From Elusimicrobiota bacterium (lineage in GTDB: Bacteria; Elusimicrobiota; Elusimicrobia; 2-02-FULL-39-32), in contig JAHFBY010000006.1 in the NCBI GenBank assembly GCA_023249835.1, positions 1-13,086 of the forward strand: 13,086 bases of DNA. Direction: 5' to 3'. The translations under genes and the position numbers were made by a program. The notes beneath the pieces were generated by a model, which ran no database searches, was not told the DNA's origin, and worked only from the letters and a program-made list of their open reading frames with translations. This document shows, one piece after another, positions 1 through 5,590 of this stretch (positions are counted from its first letter, which is position 1; every line of letters starts with the position of its first letter).

Positions 1-411
1 GATGCGCAAGCGCAGTTTTATGTCAGCATCCATTATGAACGCGGACGGGGCATTGCGCAAAGCGACAAAGAGTCTCTCAACTGGCTGCTGAAAGCCGGGC
101 ACCAAGGTTATTCCGGCGCTTTTTCTTCCTTAAGCAATGTTTATACGATAGGGGAACACAGCGTTCCTAAAGACCCGGTGGAAGGCTATGTTTGGCAGTA
201 CGCTTTTTATCTTTCTGGGGGTAGCAGCGGCAGCACAGCCCGCATCTCCGGCAGAGAAAATAGCGTGGTGGTGGTGCAATCTAACGAATACGCAATTAGC
301 ACGGAGAGCATCTTAAAAATTCTAAAAATGATGGAAACCAACATGACTCAGGATCAAATCGCCAACGCTCAAGCCCGCGCCAAAAGCATCCTCAAAATAG
401 CCCCGAAATGA
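1..411 (+). CDS. Sel1-like repeat protein, C-terminal fragment (5' end outside window)
   Basis: The reading frame is open from base 1, so the gene begins upstream of the window; 136 residues and the stop are visible. Two Sel1-type (SEL1/TPR-like, alpha/alpha solenoid) repeats can be read at about residues 2-37 and 40-72. Both show the family pattern of small residues, a Tyr-x-x-Gly-type turn and a following Asp/Lys-x-x-Ala/Gly-x-x-Trp helix (for example KDPVEGYVWQYA). The remainder is a Ser/Gly-rich link followed by a helical tail with ILKIL and QARAKSILK. Sel1 repeats mediate protein-protein contacts, often in periplasmic or secreted proteins, but no signal peptide can be checked because the N-terminus is missing. 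A GTG at 178 is inside the second repeat and is not a credible start. It is separated from the glycan operon by an inverted repeat and a possible promoter, so it probably belongs to another transcription unit. Confidence 0.75.
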   Translation, partial: DAQAQFYVSIHYERGRGIAQSDKESLNWLLKAGHQGYSGAFSSLSNVYTIGEHSVPKDPVEGYVWQYAFYLSGGSSGSTARISGRENSVVVVQSNEYAISTESILKILKMMETNMTQDQIANAQARAKSILKIAPK

Positions 412-428
412 GCGGATTCAAACCCCTC

Positions 429-451
429 CAATAAACTACAGTGGTTTATTG
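429..451. repeat. Inverted repeat / hairpin 17 bases after the Sel1 gene
   Basis: CAATAAAC at 429-436 pairs exactly with GTTTATTG at 444-451. Two further inner pairs (a T-G wobble and an A-T) extend the stem to 10 pairs around a 3-base loop CAG at 439-441. It lies just after the Sel1 stop and just before a TATAAT box. It has no following run of T on the plus strand, so it is not a standard intrinsic terminator; it could be a weak or factor-assisted terminator or an operator-like dyad overlapping the -35 position. The structure is directly visible; its role is inference. Confidence 0.55.
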
Positions 452-470
452 ATTGAACATATTCTATAAT
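442..470 (+). promoter_or_regulatory. Possible sigma-70-type promoter for the plus-strand glycan operon
   Basis: TATAAT at 465-470 is a perfect -10 hexamer. The hexamer 17 bases upstream (TGGTTT, 442-447) is a poor -35 match and falls inside the right arm of the inverted repeat. Transcription would begin near 477, downstream of the TTG at 453 and only a few bases before the ATG at 480. If the promoter is real, the ATG at 546 is the natural start for the first gene, with a leader of about 70 bases. Confidence 0.35.
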
Positions 471-545
471 ACGACTCTCATGGACCTTGTTCCACGCCCT
501 ATACCTTCAGGCATAGTCAGTTCTGCGTCTATCGTCAATGGACTA

Positions 546-1235
546 ATGAGCATCGTCATTCCGGTTTATAACGAAGCCGGAAAAATAGGCAATGACATTC
601 AATCTGTTTGCGGCTACTTTAAAAAAGATTTTGAACTTATTGTCATCAATGACGGGAGCACGGACAAAACGGAACAAATATTAAACTCATATATGAAAAA
701 AATATCGCAATTAAAGGTTATTCATTACGCTCCCAACCGCGGCAAAGGTTTTGCTGTGAAAACAGGGGTTTTAACTGCCCGCGGCGAATGGATTTTATTT
801 GCGGACGCGGGCGGCTGCGTCCCCTTCTCTGATGTTGAACAGGGCTTGAAATTAATCCGCGCCGGCGCCGATGTCGCTATCGGGTCCAGACATTTGCGGG
901 ACTCAATGATTAAAAAACCGCAGCGCCTCTATCGACAATGGGGCGGAACGCTCTTCCGGAAAATAGTCCGCACCTTATTTTCCATTGGCGATATTCAAGA
1001 CACCCAATGCGGCTTTAAGCTATTTAAGCATCAGGCGGCCCGTTCGCTATTTTCCACTCAGAAAATTGAAAAATTCATGTTTGACCTGGAATGGATACAA
1101 AAGGCTGTTTATTCCGGCATGGACTTAAAAGAATTTCCAGTGCACTGGAACAGCGATGGAGACTCCCGATTTAATCCAACAAGCGGAGCTTTGCGCACGC
1201 TTTTGGATTTAGCGAGAATTAAGGCGCAATTATGA
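546..1235 (+). CDS. Family 2 glycosyltransferase, polyprenyl-phosphate sugar synthase type (DPM1/ALG5-like)
   Basis: A 229-residue cytosolic GT-A glycosyltransferase. The N-terminal strand MSIVIPVYNEAGKI starts the fold directly, which is why I choose ATG 546 over the in-frame TTG 453 or ATG 480; their extra 31 or 22 residues are not glycosyltransferase-like. NDGSTD at 35-40 is the nucleotide-binding acidic motif, RGKGFA at 65-70 follows as in DPM/ALG5 relatives, and GSR, QWGGTLFRK and DTQCGFKLF are also typical of that group. Such enzymes transfer a sugar from a nucleotide donor to dolichyl or undecaprenyl phosphate at the inner membrane. No C-terminal membrane helix is present. Oddity: where relatives usually read DAD, this has FADAGG (85-90), so the second Asp of the DXD metal site is replaced by Gly. 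It overlaps the next gene by 4 bases (ATGA). The fold is sure; the sugar and acceptor are inferred. Confidence 0.85.
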   Translation: MSIVIPVYNEAGKIGNDIQSVCGYFKKDFELIVINDGSTDKTEQILNSYMKKISQLKVIHYAPNRGKGFAVKTGVLTARGEWILFADAGGCVPFSDVEQGLKLIRAGADVAIGSRHLRDSMIKKPQRLYRQWGGTLFRKIVRTLFSIGDIQDTQCGFKLFKHQAARSLFSTQKIEKFMFDLEWIQKAVYSGMDLKEFPVHWNSDGDSRFNPTSGALRTLLDLARIKAQL

Positions 1236-2218
1236 TCATCACTCGCACGCCTTTCCGAATCACCCTAGGCGGCGGCGGAACAGATATTCCATCCTACTAC
1301 TCGCAGTTCGGCGGATTCATTTTTTCCGTAGCTATTAATAAGTATATGTACATCAACGTAAACCGTCCAGTCGTGGACAATTTGATCCGGGTTAAATACA
1401 CCAAGTCAGAAATCGTTGAAAGCCTCGAACTGCTCCAGCACGATATTGCTCGCGAAGCGTTGCGGATGAACCAGTTGAACAATGGGATAGAAATCATCTC
1501 TTTGGCGGATATCCCCGCAGGTTCGGGTCTAGGATCATCAAGCTCTTACGCCGTTGGACTGCTCAATGCCTTGCACGCGCTCAAACGAAACTATATTTCC
1601 CTGCATGAGCTTGCTGAGGAAGCCTGCCGCCTGGAAATTGATTTATTAAAAAGGCCCATTGGCAAACAAGACCAATACATGGCTGCATTCGGCGGACTCA
1701 CTACGCTTGAAATTGAACGCTCTGGAAAGGTTCAGGTGACACCGGTCAAGGTCCCGCCGGGCGCCCTCAATGAACTGCAGCGCAATTTACTAATGTTTTA
1801 TACCGGGACCACGCGGGAACAACTGGAAATTCTAAAGGAACAGGATCAATCTGCCAAAGAACAAAAACAACCTGTGCTGGACTGCCTGCACGAGATTAAA
1901 GAAATCGGGCGCAAAATAAAAGAGTCCGTTGAAAAAGGGATCCTAACCGAGGTGGGCCGCCTTTTTGATCAGCATTGGCAACTCAAAAAAAAACTTTCTT
2001 CCAAAATATCTAATGAACGATTTGACGATATTTATAGGTTGGCAAAAAAAAACGGCGCATTGGGCGGCAAAATTTCCGGCGCCGGTGGAGCCGGTTTTTT
2101 CTGCTTTTATGCGGAAGATAACCAAAAACAACTGCGCAACGCTTTGACGCAATCCGGTTTAGTGGAAATGCAATACCAATTTGATTTTGAAGGCACAAAA
2201 GTAATGGCAAATATTTAA
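1232..2218 (+). CDS. GHMP-family sugar kinase, resembling D-glycero-D-manno-heptose 7-phosphate kinase
   Basis: A 328-residue kinase of the GHMP (galacto-, homoserine-, mevalonate-, phosphomevalonate kinase) superfamily. All three motifs are visible. The N-terminal substrate motif is TPFRITLGGGGTDIP (residues 6-20). The ATP-binding glycine/serine loop is PAGSGLGSSSSY (95-106). The C-terminal motif is KISGAGGAGFF (280-290). GKQDQY at 144-149 is also conserved in the HddA-like branch. The GGGGTD start and the length match HddA, which phosphorylates the anomeric position of heptose 7-phosphate on the way to GDP-heptose; related kinases act on fucose or other sugars, so the substrate is not settled. 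No isomerase, phosphatase or nucleotidyltransferase of a heptose pathway is in this window. Translation is probably coupled to the preceding glycosyltransferase through the ATGA overlap. Confidence 0.88.
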   Translation: MIITRTPFRITLGGGGTDIPSYYSQFGGFIFSVAINKYMYINVNRPVVDNLIRVKYTKSEIVESLELLQHDIAREALRMNQLNNGIEIISLADIPAGSGLGSSSSYAVGLLNALHALKRNYISLHELAEEACRLEIDLLKRPIGKQDQYMAAFGGLTTLEIERSGKVQVTPVKVPPGALNELQRNLLMFYTGTTREQLEILKEQDQSAKEQKQPVLDCLHEIKEIGRKIKESVEKGILTEVGRLFDQHWQLKKKLSSKISNERFDDIYRLAKKNGALGGKISGAGGAGFFCFYAEDNQKQLRNALTQSGLVEMQYQFDFEGTKVMANI

Positions 2219-2230
2219 TATGGGCAAGCT

Positions 2231-3085
2231 ATGAAACTGAAGGGAAAAAACGCATTAATTACGGGGGCTGGAAGAGGAATTGGACGAGCCATTGCTTACG
2301 CCCTGGCTCAAGAAGGAGCTAACCTATCCATAATTTCCCGCACTAAAAAAGAATTGAACGACGCGCGCCAAGAGCTTCAAAAGCAAAACGTTCGAGTCCT
2401 AGCTTATACCGGCGATATATCAAAATTATCAAATACGCGCGCCTGGATAAAAAAATCAGCGCTCCAATTTGGGCGCATTGATATTTTAGTTAATAACGCT
2501 GGAATTTATGGTCCCATTGGGCCGCTAGAACAAACAGATATGGCCCAATGGAAAGAAGCCATTGAGGTTAACCTAATGGGCACAGTCTATGCCACCCGCG
2601 AGGTTTTACCCTTAATGATAAAGCAAAAAGCCGGGAACATCGTTAACCTTTCTGGAGGCGGCGCGCTATATCCATCTCCGCGCTTTAGCGCTTACAGCGC
2701 TTCAAAAGCAGCGGTTGTTCGTTTTACCGAAACCATGGCGGAAGAGGCGAGAGAACACAACATCCGCATTAATGCCATATCCCCCGGCAGCGTGAACACC
2801 AAGTTTTTGGACGTTGCCTTAGCCGCAGGCAAGGCCTGCGGTAAAGAACATTACGATAAGTCAATCGAACAAAAAAAATCCGGCGGCGTTGCGCCGCAAA
2901 AAGCCGCGGAACTGGCGGTTTTCCTCTGCTCTAAGGATTCATACCCGCTCACCGGCAAGGTTATCAGCGCCATTTGGGACAATTGGAAAAACATTCCCGA
3001 GCGCATGCAAGAATTTGAACGCACCGCGCTTTACACCATGCGCCGAATAGATGAACATTTTTTTATTCCGGTAAAAAACAAATGA
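2231..3085 (+). CDS. Short-chain dehydrogenase/reductase (classical SDR)
   Basis: A 284-residue NAD(P)-dependent oxidoreductase. The Rossmann nucleotide motif TGAGRGIG is at 11-18, an acidic D62 after the third strand, NNAG at 88-91, N114, the catalytic serine at 141 and YSASK at 155-159 with Tyr155 and Lys159. A Pro-Gly turn follows at 185-186. The catalytic tetrad Asn-Ser-Tyr-Lys is therefore complete. The family normally ends near 250 residues; here an extra tail of about 35 residues with several aromatic and basic residues (from WDNWKNIPERMQ) replaces the usual VDGG ending, so it may bind a larger or phosphorylated substrate. The ATG at 2231 lies 12 bases after the kinase stop and the stop overlaps the next start by 4 bases. 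Context suggests oxidation or reduction of a sugar or sugar nucleotide, which is inference; the enzyme class is certain. Confidence 0.9.
   Translation: MKLKGKNALITGAGRGIGRAIAYALAQEGANLSIISRTKKELNDARQELQKQNVRVLAYTGDISKLSNTRAWIKKSALQFGRIDILVNNAGIYGPIGPLEQTDMAQWKEAIEVNLMGTVYATREVLPLMIKQKAGNIVNLSGGGALYPSPRFSAYSASKAAVVRFTETMAEEAREHNIRINAISPGSVNTKFLDVALAAGKACGKEHYDKSIEQKKSGGVAPQKAAELAVFLCSKDSYPLTGKVISAIWDNWKNIPERMQEFERTALYTMRRIDEHFFIPVKNK
2823..2841. repeat. GC-rich perfect hairpin inside the SDR gene
   Basis: CCGCAGGC (2823-2830) and GCCTGCGG (2834-2841) are exact inverted copies with a 3-base AAG loop. The bases encode the ALAAGKACGK region of the SDR. No T-run follows, so it is not a standard terminator. 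It may be only a by-product of codon choice. Confidence 0.5.
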
Positions 3086-3606
3086 ACCCGATGATTCCGA
3101 TATTTGGAGGAGTTCTATTTTTCATTTCGTTAACCGTTCATATTATAATTTGGCGGATAAAAAAGCCCAAAAATGACGTTGGCGCGCTTTTCTTCATTTT
3201 AATGATATTGCCCACTTTACTATTAATCCTCTTTGGATTAGGTTTTGCGCTGGCGCAAGGCAGAACCGACTTGGTTTTCTTTTCATCCTTAACCGCGGTT
3301 GCTCTATTTTACTTGTCGCTCGGATCAGCCTATATCCAAACCTACCCTGTAGTGCAAGCTGAATCTCCTTCGCTGGAAATATTGCTGGCAATTGACCAAA
3401 AAATGCCGCATGGCCTAACCGAAACGGATATCCTCAAGTTGTTTGACAATTCCACTCTTGTGCAAAAGCGGATGCAGGACCTGATCAACACCAAATTGAT
3501 TATTGAAAAAAACAACGCCTATCACCTATCCAATACCGCTAGCCACATAATACGGTTCTTTCATCTTTACCGAAAAGCCTTGGGGCTGGAATTTAATGTG
3601 GGATAA
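3082..3606 (+). CDS. Unrecognised membrane protein: three N-terminal helices plus winged-helix-like C-terminal domain (first of a pair)
   Basis: I do not recognise a named family. The 174 residues begin with three hydrophobic segments at about 5-26, 34-58 and 63-87, with no cleavable signal peptide evident. The last 85 residues or so are soluble and look like a winged-helix domain: a helix SLEILLAID, then TETDILKLF, a recognition-helix-like stretch VQKRMQDLINTKLI, then a wing EKNNAYHLS followed by a final helix. In DNA-binding winged helices this order fits a helix-turn-helix with a beta wing, but here it is tethered to the membrane. The downstream gene has the same length and layout and a partly matching tail, so they are likely paralogues. 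The start overlaps the SDR stop (ATGA), and the stop is 3 bases before the next start, so it is translated with the glycan operon. A role in assembly or regulation of export is a guess. Confidence 0.7.
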   Translation: MNPMIPIFGGVLFFISLTVHIIIWRIKKPKNDVGALFFILMILPTLLLILFGLGFALAQGRTDLVFFSSLTAVALFYLSLGSAYIQTYPVVQAESPSLEILLAIDQKMPHGLTETDILKLFDNSTLVQKRMQDLINTKLIIEKNNAYHLSNTASHIIRFFHLYRKALGLEFNVG

Positions 3607-3609
3607 CCA

Positions 3610-4134
3610 ATGAGCGCCAATCCGTTTACCTATGTAATTATTTTAGCATTGAGCCCTGTAGTTATTTTTTTAGGGCACACGTTTCTTTCCCGCCTTTTAA
3701 AAGCTGTCCCCAGACAAGTTACGGCCGGTTTAGCTATGATTATAGGTTTTTTTCCGGTTGCGGCGTTAGAATGGTTATTTATATTAAAAAATAGCGCTTT
3801 ATCTCATCCTGATTTCAAGGCGGGCATGATTTACTCAATTTTTGTTTATTCCAGCATCGCCTACTCATATTTCCATTTATTCAACATGAGTGAAACAGCC
3901 CGGCGAATAAGAATTTTTCACGAAATTTATAAAAAGGGATCTGTCACTCGAAAAGATATTGAAATTTTATATGACAGCTCTCAAATTGTCGGCATACGCC
4001 TAATACGTTTAGAAGATACTGGGCAGCTCGTTAAAATTGGCAATTTTTATAAAATAAAAGGACGTTCATTGCTTTGGGTCGCAAAAATTATAAAAATTTG
4101 GGACACCCTTTTAGCTCACCCCCGTCCGATGTAA
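3610..4134 (+). CDS. Unrecognised membrane protein: three N-terminal helices plus winged-helix-like C-terminal domain (second of a pair)
   Basis: Also exactly 174 residues. Hydrophobic segments lie at about 6-27, 37-59 and 71-91, followed by a basic cytosolic region. The tail has TARRIRIFHEIYKKG, then SVTRKDIEILYDSS, then IVGIRLIRLEDTGQLVKI and a wing-like GNFYKIKG. Aligned with the preceding protein, the shared pattern is T-x-x-DI-x-x-L-x-D-x-S, then a V and R at matching positions, a closing hydrophobic helix, and N-x-Y before the wing. The two hydrophobic halves share layout but little visible identity. It begins 3 bases after the preceding stop, and the flippase starts 8 bases after its stop. 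A divergent tandem duplication is the simplest reading; a heteromeric pair in the membrane is possible. Function is unknown. Confidence 0.7.
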   Translation: MSANPFTYVIILALSPVVIFLGHTFLSRLLKAVPRQVTAGLAMIIGFFPVAALEWLFILKNSALSHPDFKAGMIYSIFVYSSIAYSYFHLFNMSETARRIRIFHEIYKKGSVTRKDIEILYDSSQIVGIRLIRLEDTGQLVKIGNFYKIKGRSLLWVAKIIKIWDTLLAHPRPM

Positions 4135-4142
4135 AACCTTGC

Positions 4143-5582
4143 ATGTCTAACAAGAAAATTTATTACGAAATATTTCATTCCACATTTGTGCACTCTGGAC
4201 TGCGCGCCATTTTCTCTTTGATTACAGCCGGATGTATGCTGGTTATCATTCGGGTAATGGGTCCGGAAGAATACGGCAAATTCTCGCTTATCCTTCAACT
4301 CGCTGTAACCAGCGGACTATTTCTATCTTGGGGATGGTCGGGCACTTTAGGCAAGTTCTTACCTGAACTCACCGCGCCCGAAGATAAACGCAGGCTTTCC
4401 TCTCAAGCCATGGAAATAACAACCCTTTCCATCTTCTTATATGCGCTTGGTTTCTACGCAATCTACTTTTTTCGTCCCGGAATACTTCCGCTAGAAATAA
4501 AAGAATTAGCCGGATCCATCGTGGCCTTTGCCTCACTATTTGGCATAACCAATGTACTGCAAGGCATTTACCGCGGTCAAGGCCGCTTCATTGAATGGTC
4601 TATTTTAGATGGGTTAAATAACGTCACTTGCAGAATATCTGTTTTGGGCATTATGTACTTGCTTGGTTTTAAATATCAAATTGCTTTTTATGTTTTTGTA
4701 ATCACAACGCTTTTATTCGCTATTTACAGTTTAATCCAATTGCGGGGCGAAATTCACTTAGTTGAGATTAAACTTGAAAAAAATGTTGTTAACTTCGCTA
4801 TGATCTCACTGGTGGGCTCTTTTGTTTACATGGGGATCAGTTCTATAGACGCCGTGCTTTTGCGCACTCTGTTAAAAGATGCGCGGGCAGTGGGTTATTA
4901 CTTTGCCGGAATACGCATCCCGCAAATTTTTCAAAGTTTAGTGATTGCGCCTCTATCTATACCTTTCATATATTATTTCACCCATCCGCGCACTTACCAA
5001 ACACGAGAAAAGATCATTGACCTCGGAACGCGAACCTTGGGGTTTGTCTCCGCAATTGTATCTTTAAGCCTTTTTAGTTTCGGAGGACCGATAGTGTCTT
5101 TATTTTACGGACATTTTTACGGGGAAAGCATCACGGTTTTAAGAATTTATTCGTTTATGTTTTTCCTATATGGAACAACGTCACTTTTCGCTCCATACTT
5201 TGTTTCCATTAACAGATTTCACGTTATATTAATCAACACCATATTCACTTTGATTTTTATGACGATTATGGATTATTTTTTTATACCGATCTGGCGGGCC
5301 GCCGGCCCGGCGCTGTCAAACGTACTTTCAACAGCCCTGCAAAACTATATTTATATCCACATCTTAAGCAAACACGGCATCCCGTTTGCCAAGGCGAACT
5401 TGTTATTGGCTATTGGCGTAACCTTAAGCGTATTCATTGAGCTTTATTTAATTCCATTTTCCTCCGTGCCTGTTTTTATAACATTTTGTTTGATTGCAAA
5501 GATATTTTCGAAAGAAGAAATAACCAGCGTTAAAAAAATTATTATGGACAAGAAGGAACGGACTGCACTTGCGGAGAACTAA
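4143..5582 (+). CDS. Wzx-type polysaccharide flippase (MOP/PST superfamily)
   Basis: A polytopic membrane protein of 479 residues with about twelve or more hydrophobic segments spread over its length. The opening is typical of polysaccharide-biosynthesis flippases: an amphipathic start, a first helix FSLITAGCMLVIIRVMGPEEYGKF in pieces, then a second helix with SGTLGKFLPE. Members move undecaprenyl-diphosphate-linked oligosaccharides from the inner to the outer leaflet of the cytoplasmic membrane. I use ATG 4143 because the in-frame TTG at 4074 would overlap the previous gene by 61 bases and add 23 hydrophilic residues before the usual N-terminus. No strong Shine-Dalgarno sequence precedes either. 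The last residues are a charged cytosolic tail (IIMDKKERTALAEN). It is the final gene of the plus-strand operon, ending 8 bases from the stop of the convergent gene. No Wzy polymerase is obvious nearby. The substrate is not predictable from sequence. Confidence 0.88.
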   Translation: MSNKKIYYEIFHSTFVHSGLRAIFSLITAGCMLVIIRVMGPEEYGKFSLILQLAVTSGLFLSWGWSGTLGKFLPELTAPEDKRRLSSQAMEITTLSIFLYALGFYAIYFFRPGILPLEIKELAGSIVAFASLFGITNVLQGIYRGQGRFIEWSILDGLNNVTCRISVLGIMYLLGFKYQIAFYVFVITTLLFAIYSLIQLRGEIHLVEIKLEKNVVNFAMISLVGSFVYMGISSIDAVLLRTLLKDARAVGYYFAGIRIPQIFQSLVIAPLSIPFIYYFTHPRTYQTREKIIDLGTRTLGFVSAIVSLSLFSFGGPIVSLFYGHFYGESITVLRIYSFMFFLYGTTSLFAPYFVSINRFHVILINTIFTLIFMTIMDYFFIPIWRAAGPALSNVLSTALQNYIYIHILSKHGIPFAKANLLLAIGVTLSVFIELYLIPFSSVPVFITFCLIAKIFSKEEITSVKKIIMDKKERTALAEN

Positions 5583-5590
5583 AAGCGAAT

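Noticed and set aside
453..545. TTG/ATG upstream starts that would lengthen the first GT2 by 31 or 22 residues
   Set aside because: The added residues are not glycosyltransferase-like, the fold starts at MSIVIPVYNE, and a TATAAT at 465-470 would put transcription initiation after the TTG.
2078..2101. CCGG-x5-CCGG hairpin followed by six T, resembling an intrinsic terminator
   Set aside because: It lies inside the GHMP kinase and encodes its conserved glycine-rich third motif (GAGGAGFF); the operon continues directly after it, so it is a product of codon use.
4074..4142. TTG start extending the flippase by 23 residues
   Set aside because: It would overlap the preceding gene by 61 bases and give a hydrophilic, proline-rich leader not usual for flippases; ATG 4143 lies just after that gene's stop.
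5290..5313. GC-rich palindromic stretch in the flippase gene
   Set aside because: It encodes a short Arg-Ala-Ala-Gly-Pro-Ala run between membrane helices; the pairing is short and explained by codon choice.
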